Shown here piece after piece: positions 44,517 to 54,433 of a stretch of 64,000 bases of DNA (position 1 is the stretch's first letter; each line of letters begins with the position of its first letter). A program made the position numbers and the translations under genes. Under the pieces are notes generated by a model. The model was given only the letters and a program-made list of their open reading frames with translations. It made no database searches and had not been told where the DNA came from. Source of the stretch: Forficula auricularia (lineage: Eukaryota; Arthropoda; Insecta; Dermaptera; Forficulidae). The stretch lies in NCBI GenBank assembly GCA_024734495.1, contig JALMQS010000102.1:12006223-12070222 (forward strand), given 5' to 3'.

Positions 44517-45178
44517 ATAAGAAAAATCATTTCTATCTCCTAGGATTCAGTAATTGAGAATCTCTTGTGTTTTCTTTATTATAAATAAATAATCTTTTAA
44601 GCAAAGAACACCCTCATTAATTTCCTTTTAAAAATTAACACCAACTCTGCTACTTGTTTTTTAAATTTTAAATAAATAACTAAATGACAAAATGTTTACA
44701 ACAAGCTGATAGAGGATTATTTCTAATTGCACAGTTATATACATGTAATTATTTCATGTTTATTACTTAATAATAGAGTAATTATTCTTAAAAAATTTAA
44801 ATTTCCTAAGTAACAATTAATATCTTGTTTTTTACTTTATATTGTTTCAGAATTCGATCGTTTATTAAGATAAATAAGTATAAGCAGTACATATACGCGG
44901 AAGTAGATATAAATTGTCAAAATAATAGATATTTTTTAAAGACAAGTCAAATAACTAATAATAATATTATTTAAACCTTAATATTGGTCAGTCCTCAACT
45001 ATAATAATACAAATTATGTGATTTGATTATAGATGATTATGCCATGCAAGGATATTAATTGAAAATCAACAAACCATCAAGAAACGGATAAATAAAGGGG
45101 TTCTCTCTGAACAATGAACTCAGTTTGTTTCTAGTAAATTATGTTTTTATTGAAACAAAATAAAAATTGATTAAGAAT
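44517..45178. other. Non-coding
   Basis: AT-rich; 'ccaactctgctacttg' at 44641 is a fragment of the 3498/19543 repeat. No gene. Confidence 0.35.
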
Positions 45179-45700
45179 ATACACTACGGTGCAAAAAAAT
45201 CTAGCCAGCAATAAAAACTTTATTAAATAGCAAATTATTTATAACATTTTTACAAATATTCATATAATTTGTTCTATTAACTCTTAAATTAAAATATTCA
45301 ATAAATATTGTTAATTTTTGAATTTTATAAAAAAAAAAAAAAAAAAAATAATAAGTAAAATTAAATTAAAAGATACAATTACAAATTGTAATACTTTTTC
45401 AATATCACTTTTCATTTAAATAAAATTTTAATAAAAGATCGAATTTCATTTGAAACATCAATAAAATGAATCATTTTGAATTAAGCATGATTGATAGAAA
45501 GATAAAATATACAAAATGGATATTTCTGAAGTTCAAGCAGTTCAAATTCTGTGCCTAATTAATCAAGGGCTAAGTCAACGACAAGTGGCAAGTACACTTG
45601 CAATAAGCCGTTTTTCAGTCGAAAATAAATAAATATATAATTATTATACTATTTAATAAAGTTTTTATTGGTGGCTCGATTTTTTGCACCGCAGTGTATA
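45179..45700 (+). mobile_element. Tc1/mariner-type element, internally deleted (copy 1)
   Basis: Inverted ends TATACACTACGGTGCAAAAA and TTTTTTGCACCGCAGTGTAT, extending inward as 'aataaaaactttattaaata'. The ends sit next to TA. About 520 bp, with only the first ~38 codons of a transposase. Confidence 0.85.
45516..45632 (+). pseudogene. Tc1-like transposase N-terminal helix-turn-helix
   Basis: MDISEVQAVQILCLINQGLS, then QRQVASTLAISRFSVENK and a stop. This is the N-terminal paired-like helix-turn-helix of Tc1 transposases (QGLSQRQVA..L.IS...V), which binds the terminal repeats. The rest of the protein is missing and the reading runs into the right terminal repeat. Confidence 0.85.
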
Positions 45701-45982
45701 TTGTTCTCTGCTGTCTGTGGATTTTTACAGCCCAAACATTGTGCAGTGTTGTTTGTACATACATCGTAAATAAGAATAATAATATTGTAAAGTGTTTAGT
45801 GAACACTACATGAAAATCATTTACTCCTCATTATACACTGCGGTGCAAAATAATCGACCCACCAATAAAAACTTTATTAAATAGCAAATCATTTTTAAAT
45901 TTTTTACAAGTAACCATACATTATTAAAACTATTGCTTATTGTATGTATACTTGCTACTTGTCGTTGACTTAGCCCTTGATT

Positions 45983-46185
45983 TAATAATAAAACTTCAGC
46001 AAGATGCGAGGTAGGTTTCACAAAAAAAGAAATAAAACAAAATTGAGTTTTGAATTCGATATATTTCGGGTGTCAGCCCATCATCAGGAGTCAAAGAAAA
46101 ACTGGCCTACCTCGCATCTTGCTCAAGTTTTATTATTATATTAAAATGTTTCACCTATAACCAACACCTAACTCCTTAAAAGTTA
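45983..46185. mobile_element. 203-bp hammerhead-bearing insert, 12-bp duplication
   Basis: Flanked by TAGCCCTTGATT (45971-45982 and 46186-46197). It contains inverted arms 'taataataaaactt.agcaagatgcgaggta' (about 45983 and 46108) around a hammerhead-like core. The insertion splits the Tc1 transposase fragment. A 10-15-bp duplication is compatible with a target-primed retroelement such as Penelope. Confidence 0.8.
46046..46100 (-). ncRNA. Hammerhead ribozyme-like motif H
   Basis: Minus strand: GACTC, CTGATGA, T, stem II GGG-ctgaca-CCC, GAA, ATATAT (self-complementary stem III), C, GAATTC. First stem I pairs C-G and U-A hold, and the UH cleavage triplet would be ATC. The core is complete, but stems are short. 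Confidence 0.6.
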
Positions 46186-46568
46186 TAGCCCTTGATTAAT
46201 TAGGCACACAATTTGAACTGCTTGATCTTCAGAAATAGCCATTTTGTATATTTGATCTTTCTATCAATGATGCTTAATTCAAAATGATTCATTTTATTGA
46301 TATTTCAAATGGAATTTGATCTTTTATTAAAACTTTATTTAAATATAAAGTGATATTGAGAAAGTATCATAATTTGTAATTGTATCTTTTAATTTAATTT
46401 TACTTATTTTTTTTTATAAAATTCAAAAATTATCAACAATATTTATTGAATATGTTAGTTTAAGAGTTAATAGAACAAATTATATGGTTATTTGTAAACA
46501 TTTTAAAAATAATTTCTTATTTAATAAAGTTTTTATTGGTGGCTCGATTTTTTGCACAGTAGTGTATA

Positions 46569-47004
46569 TATATATCATACCACAGGGTGCCCGGTTCACA
46601 ACGATAAACCTGGGCAGGAGATGGGGCAGTTTATGCTTAAAATTGACATCAGGAGGAAAAATGATTTTTCATCTAGTAATTATATTCAATCAAATATGTA
46701 GTCTGAATTGGAGAATTGCAGAATTTAGCTCAATGTAGGCTTGAATACCAAGAATAAATAGAAAAAGTAAATGACAGTGTCAGGGGAACAATTAATCTTC
46801 AGTAGAAATTGATAAAAAATGTGCGATTATTAAATTAATCTCTAATCAAAATGAAATGTCCGGAGAAACAAAGATAAAATGTATTTTCACAGTCCCCTGT
46901 GCGACATATGCAATCAATAACCTAAAAACTAGGGAGGATCTCAAGCATTTCTCTAATGAGCCGTTTGATTGGATATATAGTGTCCCGTATCACAACGATT
47001 TTTT
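46569..47004. other. Non-coding / unrecognised
   Basis: A 75-codon frame starts at 46856 (MSGETKIKCIFTVPC...) but runs into the LINE 3' end and has no recognised motif. I do not call it a gene. Confidence 0.4.
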
Positions 47005-47737
47005 TATAATGATACCGATACAAGAAGAAGTTGCACCAAGAAGGTACAACCTCTGTAGTCCGTGGTGGACCCTTGTAACGTGAAGATAAGGGGAGATTTA
47101 GGGATTGGGTAGCAGTCGAAGGTATCTGTGGATGCTGGTCTTGAAAGATTATAAATAAAATAAATAAATAAATCTCTGGCTCGACAACCCTTCATGGGTC
47201 TTGGCCTACTGAATTGGTTGCTGTCCTAATTGGAAACAGTACCGAGGGGTCAAGTGGTTAGCTCAACGCACATCTACAACCTTCGTTTCAGTTTTCTTAA
47301 CCGAGATTCGCTACTTCTCAATCAAGCAGCTACTCATTTATCCTCACGAGGCTGAGTGAACCCCGTTCCAGACCCTAACTTACAGAAAAATTTCTGAGCA
47401 TAGCCGGGAATCGAACCCGGGACCTCCGGGTTGCCAGTCAGTTACTCTGACCATTAGACCACGGAGGCGCTTGAAAGATTGAAGGTTATAAGTAGCTGGA
47501 AAGACGGTCGGGGGAAGAGAGTTCCAGTCTCTAGATGTCATAGGGATAAATGAATTGGCGAATGCGTTTGTTCGAATAGTATAGTTTAAGCGCGTAGGGG
47601 TGTTGAGTTTTAGAAAATCGTGTATTTCTCGCAAATGAAGCCCTTGGTGGAATTATCGATTTAATTTCGTCAGAACAAAAGCCATGGTAATATCTATAAA
47701 AAAGGGAAAGGGCGGAGACAGATCTACGATGAACAGT
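47005..47737 (-). pseudogene. CR1/Jockey-group LINE (copy 2), split by a SINE
   Basis: The minus strand matches copy 1 (2290-3065) from the HRRSVSALSLFYRYYHGF region through NSFIPMTSRDWNSLPPTVFP to the 3' UTR and 'tcattataaaaaaa'. Truncated at the 5' side near 47737. A one-base change of frame exists near LKLYYS. The SINE at 47152-47469 interrupts it between FKT and the last 'STSIHRYLR'-equivalent codons. Divergence from copy 1 is low, so both are relatively recent. Confidence 0.85.
47152..47469 (-). mobile_element. tRNA-derived SINE family 1, 11-bp duplication
   Basis: Flanked by CTTGAAAGATT (47141-47151 and 47470-47480). The minus strand begins GCCTCCGTGGTCTAATGGTC (A box) and has CCCGGGTTCGATTCCCGGC (B box with a perfect T-arm stem). 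A ~220-bp body and a (TTTA)n tail follow. The head is shared with 55862-56215, but the body and tail differ. Orientation is the same as the host LINE. Confidence 0.9.
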
Positions 47738-47879
47738 GAATAGGCCAGTTTATGACGGTCCAGAATCTAAAATTTTGTTTTAATAAACGTCTCATAGTTT
47801 TCGAGTTATCGGCATTTTTTTGAAAATGATGACAATCGTTACCCTGCCCTAAATAATGAGATGATGTGCCTACAAATTT
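47738..47879. other. Non-coding
   Basis: Short flank between the LINE copy and the H1-related sequence; no features. Confidence 0.3.
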
Positions 47880-48998
47880 ACATATTTTATTATTCTAATT
47901 TTTGTTACGCAATCCTGAACAACGCTGATATTGACAAGAAATCAAAATAAAATCATAAGTACTATACTTTTGGAGAAAAAAAAATATTTTTGACGTACTT
48001 ATGTTTGAAAAAATTTGACATCTTTAATGTAAAAAAAAGTCTACTATCCTAGCATGGGCAAGTTATTTAAAAAATTTGCCAATTTCAATATGGTACAACA
48101 CTTAGTATTTACCTCCTTCTTTTGAAAAAAAAAAAAATTGGCAAAATTATCTAATTTAAAATCATAGTACCTGGAACACCGAGCGATGGTCGGTAATTTT
48201 TTGATTCAGTTAAAAGCAATATATTAATATTATTTTTAATTTTAAATTCAAGTAAAAAGGTCGATTTTTAATCGCAGCCAAAATAAAATTGAAATTAAAC
48301 TTAATTTATATTTTTACCAACGTTTATGTCAGCTATGGCCATCATAAAGACGTATCACTGGCCATAAAGTTTTGAATGTAATTGCAATTAAAAATAATAT
48401 TAATATACACGGAGGTTCTTTCGTTGACTCTTTTAAATCCTGAAGAAGAGAAGGTAAGATCCTTCTAATTGTCGGATTTTTTAAGAGAATGAAATTGGGG
48501 GGTCGCATAGGCTAGGCGGTAGCGTATCATCCTGCTAACCAAGTGGGTTCGAATCCGACTCGAGGCATCCGGCTAAAATCTGACCCCCGGGGTAGAGACA
48601 AATTTTAATAAAAAAAAAAAATAGTATCGTAAATGGCTTATGCTAGAAAGGCCGAAAAGTCAAAAAAAAGAGAATGAAATTGATATTCTCTAATAAATTA
48701 TTTTATATAAAAATACCTTTAATTAAATAAGTTGGCAAATTCTAATATATAATAATATTTGTAATGCTCCATTAGAGGAATTTAAAAATAAAATATAAAA
48801 CAATTAATTTTATTAAAAGAAAATTGAAAAAAATGTAATTATAAATTTTTATCCTAACAACCACCTGTGAATAATTATTTCAGTTAACAAAAAACCCATC
48901 AAAAACAACTTAGCCGAAGATGAGATCGAATTGTCAACCTAAAAACCTCATAACCCGTGAATTTCATTCAAATCGTTAGACCCGTTTTCGAGAAACCG
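47880..48998 (-). mobile_element. Helitron-like family H1, copy 5, with nested SINE
   Basis: The minus strand aligns with 42138-43230: 5' 'tcggtttctcgaaaacgggt' region near 48990, and 3' hairpin text 'taccgaccatcgctcggtgt' followed by 'ccaggtact' (48165-48190). The segment 47880-48165 matches 42916-43230. A SINE lies at 48498-48668. The 5' TCTACTC end is lost; a LINE 3' fragment abuts at 49011. Confidence 0.6.
48498..48668 (+). mobile_element. tRNA-derived SINE family 2 (copy 1), 14-bp duplication
   Basis: Flanked by AGAGAATGAAATTG (48484-48497, 48669-48682). A box 'aggctaggcggtagc', B box 'gggttcgaatccgac', body 'ctgacccccggggtagagac', tail 'ggccgaaaagtcaaaaaaa'. 171 bp. Second copy at 61320. 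Confidence 0.9.
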
Positions 48999-49010
48999 AT
49001 TATATATATA

Positions 49011-49084
49011 GGGTCCATCGTGGACTACAGAGATTGAACCTTTTCGGTGCAACTTCTTGTATCAGTATCATTATAAAAAAAAAG
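49011..49084 (+). mobile_element. 74-bp 3' end of the CR1/Jockey-like LINE
   Basis: 'gggtccatcgtggactacag...tcggtgcaacttcttgtatc' and 'agtatcattat' plus poly-A match the last 70 bp of copies 1 and 2. This is an extreme 5' truncation, typical of aborted target-primed reverse transcription. Confidence 0.85.
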
Positions 49085-49744
49085 GGGCCGAAATGATGTG
49101 CGTTCTGATGAAATTTCATTAAAAATGTACAATCTGGATGGTTTTAGCCAAAATGTATTTCTTAATAAACAACTCAACCACCAAAGCATCAAATCCGCTA
49201 GTGTTTGAATTACCAGTATTCCTTTGACTATAGTACCCATTCCTAATGTAATGCACTATGCATTTGGACATTTACGGACCATTAAGACCAGCCAATTTCA
49301 CCGAGTAAGCCTAGGCCGTATTTCGCTTAATTTTCGTGATATAATGGAAGGTGCACTTTCTAGGCCGTTATTATAGAGAATCAATAAATTCTAAAAAAAA
49401 GGCTTCTACGTATTCATGTTATTCATTTTTAATTAAACATACCACATAGCCCACTGAGTAATTAATGAACATAAAATGGAGGATTTTAATTTAATTTATT
49501 TTTAAAAATATATTTAATAATCCTATATTTCGAATGATTAAATTTTCACTAATAATACTGATCAAATATAATTTTAATAAAAACATTTTTGAAATGAAAA
49601 CATTTTAACATTTGGAATTATTATACATATTTCAATATTCAATATAAAATTATATCATCCCTAAAAACAAGTCAATTTATTTAGTAAAAATATCCAAGAT
49701 CGGACGACCCATCTTGATACAAAATAGGAGAAAACTCCATACAG
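49085..49744. other. Non-coding
   Basis: No feature recognised. Confidence 0.35.
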
Positions 49745-50505
49745 GCTGTGTGCTATGCTGATGACGTGGTTTTGGTGTCGGACAGCGAGCAAAATCTGCA
49801 AACTCTCTTGTCTCAATTCGATCAAATTTCAGAAAGATTAAATATTGAAATATCCGTTGAAAAAACAAAATGTATTGTGATAGCGAAAGAACAGCTTAAG
49901 TGTGAAATAAAACTTAAAAATACAACAATAGATCAACTTGAAAAATTTAACTATTTGGGAGCCGAGATTTCGGCGCACGAGAATCATGCAAGAGGTTAAA
50001 ACCCAAGTAACAAAAGGAGCTAGGATAGCTGGATGTCCAAGTATATGGTTTGGTCTGGAAAAACAAATATATGTCAGCAAAAGCAATGTACCAATTTTAT
50101 AAGCACCTGCGTACGTCCAGTGTTGACATATGCAGCAGAAACCAGAGCATCAACAATTACCACCCAACAACTACTCCGAACAACAGAGATGAGAATAATA
50201 AGAACATACATGGAAAACATTAAAAAGGAGATCACAGCAAAGATCTGAGAACCTAAGCGAAATCCAGGATATAGATTGAGGATGGATCGATCGTGAGAAA
50301 GAGGAAGGGATGGGAGACATGTGGGAGCGAATGGCGGATGACCGCCTGTGCCAAAAAATCGTGAAGGAAAATCGCCCACTTGTGTGCACACGGAGCAGAG
50401 GGCGGCCGAAAGAAGATGGAAAGATGTAGCAGCAAAAACTAATCTTTATTCTTTTTTCTTATGGAAGAAAGAGCGAAAGCCTATAGAGAAGATGAAGAAG
50501 AAGTA
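49745..50505 (+). pseudogene. Non-LTR RT fragment (family 2, copy 2)
   Basis: The frame 49748-49980 begins CYADDVVLVSDSEQNLQTLL (YADD active site), continues NIEISVEKTKCIVI and LEKFNYLGAEISAHEN, then shifts. The later frame has STCVRPVLTYAAETRASTIT, LLRTTEMRIIRTYMENIKK, and the tail ends in basic text and (GAA)n near 50490. It is the same family as 17290-17910, and this copy includes the RT palm. Frameshifts and stops make it inactive. Confidence 0.8.
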
Positions 50506-51025
50506 AAAATATCTATATCTATGGACACAAATTAAAAGAGAAGATATCTCTTTGATTGTATTCAAATAATGGAATTCATGATTATTATTATTATTTTTTC
50601 TTTTCTCCCCTTTGGAAGCCTAGCTTAAGTATTAGTACTAACCACTCGCACTAATTCTGTGTCGTTTAAACACACAATATAAGTGGTTAGTATTAGTAGA
50701 ATGGCAAATTCGAGTGAATAGAAATGGTTCCTATTTACTAATGGCAAGTAGCTTCCCCTACCACATTTATTGACAACTCGAATTATCATCTTGCAAACTT
50801 TTACTATACATTAATTACAGTGGGTATAAGAGACGTGTGAACTACTAACCAGTTAGCTTGCAAAGTGCTTAGTAAATGGAATAGTACTAATGGGAAGTCC
50901 TAAGCCCATGTAAACTAGCCTTGAAGGAGGTTTGTTTACTATATATCGGCTGTAAACAGCAAAGATAATAGCTTATATGTCATTGTTGAGGGAATGATCA
51001 GGAACCACCGGAATGTCGCGAACGT
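50506..51025. repeat. Non-coding, repeat-like
   Basis: 'aagtggttagtattagtaga', 'agtattagtactaaccactc' and 'gaatagtactaatgggaagt' are short inverted and direct echoes within 50620-50910. No gene and no second locus found. Confidence 0.4.
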
Positions 51026-51640
51026 TCTATTATTATCCGAGTTATTGCACTTTCTCAGCTTTCGCTGGAAAACTTTTACCTATCCCTTTAGATCTTGTTT
51101 GGGTCTAGGCTCCGTCGTGAAAAGGGAATTCACTTTAGCCCATATGATCCATCCTCCGGATAATCTTCAATTCAGGCATTGTGGCATGTTTGCAGAATAA
51201 CGATCTTTTGTGTTATATTGAAGACCCATTTAGGCATATTGATCTTCGCCAGATTCCTCTCAAAATTTAACGTTAAAACTACTTCCTCGGAAATTACCAA
51301 GGGGATGATATTGATCCTTTCCAACTTCCAAATTGTTTTGATTTGAAACGCCAAGGCTTCATATTTTCTAACTTTTTCTATCTCTGTAAACCTGATGTTA
51401 TGTCTCAGAGGGATGGCGACATCAATGAGTGTGGCTGATTTTTCGGTCTTGTTGATGACCACAATATCTGGTTTGTTATGAGCCACTCGTTTCTCTTTGA
51501 AGATGGGTCTGTCCCAGTACATTGCAAGAACCTCGGGTGAATTATACATATAGTACGGTAGTGTATCGTTTCCTAACATACCGTATTTATTAAATGAATT
51601 TAACTTTAAAGGACATCATAGATATTAGAGAAATATTTTT
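51026..51640 (-). pseudogene. R4/Dong-like LINE C-terminus with restriction-like nuclease (copy 1)
   Basis: The open frame 51579-51172 (minus, 135 residues) reads YWDRPIFKEKRVAHNKPDIV, VINKTEKSATLIDVAIPLRH, FTEIEKVRKYEALAFQIKTI, WKLERINIIPLVIS. The KPD...LIDV spacing is the PD-(D/E)xK restriction-like endonuclease found at the C-terminus of R2/R4-type LINEs. The 3' UTR (51160-51026) ends 'cggataataata'. RT itself is truncated away. (TAA)-like 3' ends and stacking with the next copies suggest the R4/Dong clade, which is known to target TAA repeats; this is an inference. Confidence 0.75.
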
Positions 51641-51643
51641 ACA

Positions 51644-51749
51644 TTGCATATCAGAGAGGTTCGTCCCCTTAGGAATCGAACCCAAGCGCTAACTAAGCTT
51701 GCCGGGCCAGTAGCCAAACCCTTAAGACAAATCTCTCTCTGACATGCAA
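51644..51749 (-). repeat. tRNA-like module with inverted flanks (2)
   Basis: 106 bp framed by TTGCATATCAGAGAG (51644-51658) and CTCTCTGACATGCAA (51735-51749), inverted with one mismatch. Minus-strand interior: 'tttgtcttaagggtttggc', 'actggcccggcaagc', 'cttgggttcgattcctaag' (perfect B box). It sits between two R4/Dong-like copies. Confidence 0.65.
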
Positions 51750-51811
51750 CATATATAAGTATTATAGCTAGATTAGACAGAAATGATCCTATGAAGTATT
51801 TAATTGCCAAC

Positions 51812-52870
51812 TGTTATTATTATCCGATTTAATGCACTTTCTCAGCTTGCGCTGGAAAAATTTCACCTGTCCCTTCTAGATCTTTATTGGGATTAGGCTC
51901 GGTCGATGTGGAAAGAGAATTCACTCTGCCCCACATGATCCTCAAGATATTCTTCAATTATTGAGAAATTAGCGCACGATGTGGCAGCTTTGTAATAAAG
52001 ATGCCTTCCGTGCATGCTTCATGTTGGTGCTCGGCAGGCCAAGTTGCTCAATGTTCTTATTAAAGTTGTTAGAGACAAACCCCCTTAACGGATATCACCA
52101 AAGGGTAGATGAAGATCCTATCCAGTTTCCAGATCTCTTTAATTTGGCAGACGAGTTCCTCATATTTGTTCTTTTTCTCTGACTCTGTCCTTTTGATGTT
52201 GTGTGTTAGAGGAACAGCGATATCAATAAGTATCCCTGAACTTGTGTTAAAATCTATTGGGTCTGTTATAAGCGATGGTCCTATCAGTTATCACAGGCTT
52301 GTCCCAGTATAAAATATATTTTTTCGATTCTACGGCCGGCACTAGCTCGTATTTATAGTAGGGAGGAGTATTCTTGTCCAGTAAGCCATATTTGATTTCT
52401 AGCTGTTGGTGGAACAATTTGGCCACTTGATTGTGCCTTCCCAGGTAGGCAGTCTAAGATAGTGTTGAACACCCTGCCATAATATGCTCGATGGACTCAC
52501 CTACGGAATCACACCGCCTACACTTGTCCGTCACATTTAACTTCAGTATGTTTTTCTCATAATTTTTGGTTCTTATTGTTCGATTTTGGATAGCCATAAT
52601 GAACCCTTCTGTCTCAGGATAGAGAGGGCCATCGGCTAGCCAATGTAGAGAAGCACTCCTGATCTTCGTCTAAGAGGTTTGGGAATTTCCCTTGAAGAAT
52701 ATTCTCTTTCCAGAGTTTAAGCTCTTTTTTTGGAACCACAAACGCATGACAGCTCAGATTCGGTGGAGTATACCCATCATCAGCCCTTATGACAGATTTA
52801 ATGAGGTCGTCCTCAGAACATGTTTTCTTCTTGGGTTCTACATAGGTTAAATATGTTGATTAACCCCCTT
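51812..52870 (-). pseudogene. R4/Dong-like LINE C-terminus (copy 2, longer)
   Basis: Minus strand, frame-shifted: KTCSEDDLIKSVIRADDGYT, LSCHAFVVPKKELKLWKENI, a zinc-knuckle remnant (KCRRCDSVGESIEHIMAGCS), NQVAKLFHQQLEIKYGLLDK, NTPPYYKYELVPAVESKKYI, LYWDKPVITDRTIAYNRP, LIDIAVPLTHNIKRTESEKK and KEIWKLDRIFIYPLVIS. The order CCHC knuckle then RPD/LID nuclease is that of R2-group elements. The 3' UTR is 'tgaattctctttccacatcg...gcactttctcagcttgcgct' (complement) ending 'cggataataataa'. Multiple frameshifts. Confidence 0.75.
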
Positions 52871-52876
52871 CTTCCT

Positions 52877-53030
52877 TGATTATTATCCGAGTTTATGCAC
52901 TTTTTCAGCTTGCGCTGGAAAAAAATCACGTATCCCTTCAGATCTTATTTGGGATTAGGCTCGGTCGATTTGGGAAGTGAATTCACCCTGACCCACATAA
53001 ACATTATTATTATTATTATTATTATTATTT
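52877..53030 (-). mobile_element. Third R4/Dong-like 3' UTR copy next to (ATT)n
   Basis: Only the ~125-bp 3' UTR is present ('gattattatccgagtttatg' to 'cctgacccacataaac'), followed by (ATT)n at 53004-53030. This is the third copy of the same UTR in about 2 kb, all in one orientation. Confidence 0.75.
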
Positions 53031-53299
53031 ACTGATAATACATATTAAAAGACCCTTTTTCGTCTAAAAAATCGACATTACTAATTTTCTTAAAATTCCC
53101 TAGACAACAGTTCAGATCTATTATTTATATAAGTTGTACTCTATGTTACCGACGTTGTATAGTACTTAATAGATATTAGAAATAATAATTATACAGTCAA
53201 TTAAGTTTTTCTTACGTGATAATGTTGAGGACAAAGATGGAAAAAACAGATGACAGTACAATTATAAGAGGTAAATATTAAAAATTAATATTGAAGACT
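53031..53299. other. Non-coding
   Basis: No feature recognised. Confidence 0.3.
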
Positions 53300-53398
53300 T
53301 ACCAACAGTGTTTAGAAGGTCTCGAGGGTCGAAGTAACAAGCCAGGCAAGCGTGTTGGTACTCGGGTTCAACTCCTGAGAGGATGGAGCACTCTGGTA
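53300..53398 (+). repeat. tRNA-like module with inverted flanks (3)
   Basis: 99 bp framed by TACCAACAGTG (53300-53310) and CACTCTGGTA (53389-53398), imperfect inverted repeats. Interior: 'ggtctcgagggtcgaagt', 'aagccaggcaagcg' and 'actcgggttcaactcctga' (B-box-like). Same layout as modules 1 and 2, but with different flanks. Confidence 0.55.
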
Positions 53399-54081
53399 AA
53401 TAAATAAAAAAAATTAAAAATATTTTCTACTTAAATCTGGATTTTTAGGTATCTTAAAGTTTAAATTCTTTCTTGATAATTTGTTTGGTTTATTGACTTA
53501 ATTGGATTGGCCTCTGAACGATTCATAAATAGATATATACCTATACTTAAATTTGTATAGGTTATTCCAAGAAATATTTGAAAACATTTAGATTATTCCT
53601 AAAGACAAATTCTAGCCTTATACGCTCCAAACGCCTGAATATAGGCAATCCAGTCGTCACCTATTCTTCAAGGCTGCGTAAAACCTAGGCTCTTCCGTAA
53701 AGTACTTGAGTTTTTAAATTTCATCGATATTATAAGTCAACAAAACATGCATGCCAGGATGGCCAAAGTATTAAATTCATTATTATTACTATTTATTTAT
53801 TTATTATAAGGCAATTTAATGTAAAATATCATTTAGCAATAGATTTTTCCTTATTAATTAACGGAGCTAATAAATGCTTGAAATGTAATACAATTTGAGA
53901 GCTTCTATTTCAGATATGAAAAAAGTTAATTTCATTTTCTAACTTGAAGGAATCGATGGCCTTAATAGTTGGAAACCGGATTTAGAACATAAAACCGAAT
54001 ATTGTGGTCACCAGAGGCCAAAATGTGACCAAAATTCTATTAGTCAGTGTGTATGTACCCCCCTGCGTTTCGCAACTCTAA
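53399..54081. other. Non-coding
   Basis: No gene or repeat recognised. Confidence 0.35.
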
Positions 54082-54277
54082 GGCCCGGTTGTATGTCGCA
54101 AAGCAAATGCTTTTTACCACTAACCAAGGGTAGATGGTAAATGGAGGGACTGGGATGGCCAATCAGATAACAGGCACTGAAAGTTCCTGTCATCTGATTG
54201 GCCATCCTAGCTATTCCATTTACCATCTACCTATGGTTAGTGGTAAAAAGCATTTACTTACGACGTACAACCGGGCC
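54082..54277. mobile_element. Hairpin MITE, PIF/Harbinger-like (copy 2)
   Basis: Ends GGCCCGGTTGTATGTCGCAA and its complement; a ~196-bp near-perfect palindrome centred near 54180, same family as 16133-16327. Flanks are TAA (left) and TTA (right), a TWA-type target. Confidence 0.85.
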
Positions 54278-54433
54278 TTAGTCTCAGAGCTACGAAATTC
54301 GAAACTTAAGCCCTATATAGGCTAGAAGAAGTATAGTAATTTTGGTTGTAATTGGAACACCGGAAGTGGACATTACATGAAAGATTTTTTGTTTTTTGAT
54401 TTTATCAAAAACGGCACTAACGATTTTTTACTC

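Larger units (their letters stand above)
45833..46568 (-). mobile_element. Tc1/mariner-type element (copy 2), with nested insert
   Basis: Same terminal repeats (ATACACTGCGGTGCAAAATA at 45833; TTTTTTGCACAGTAGTGTAT at the right) and the same interior as copy 1 in the opposite orientation. Minus-strand coding begins at 46242: MAISEDQAVQIVCLINQGL, then is interrupted by a 203-bp insert (45983-46185), after which LSQRQVAS resumes. Confidence 0.85.

Noticed and set aside
46856..47083. 75-codon plus-strand frame MSGETKIKC...
   Set aside because: Its second half is the antisense of the LINE 3' UTR, and the first half matches no family I know.
47400..47469. Functional tRNA gene (also 48500, 51660, 55862, 61330)
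   Set aside because: A and B boxes are clear, but acceptor arms do not close and a SINE body or framing repeats follow, so they are tRNA-derived repeats.
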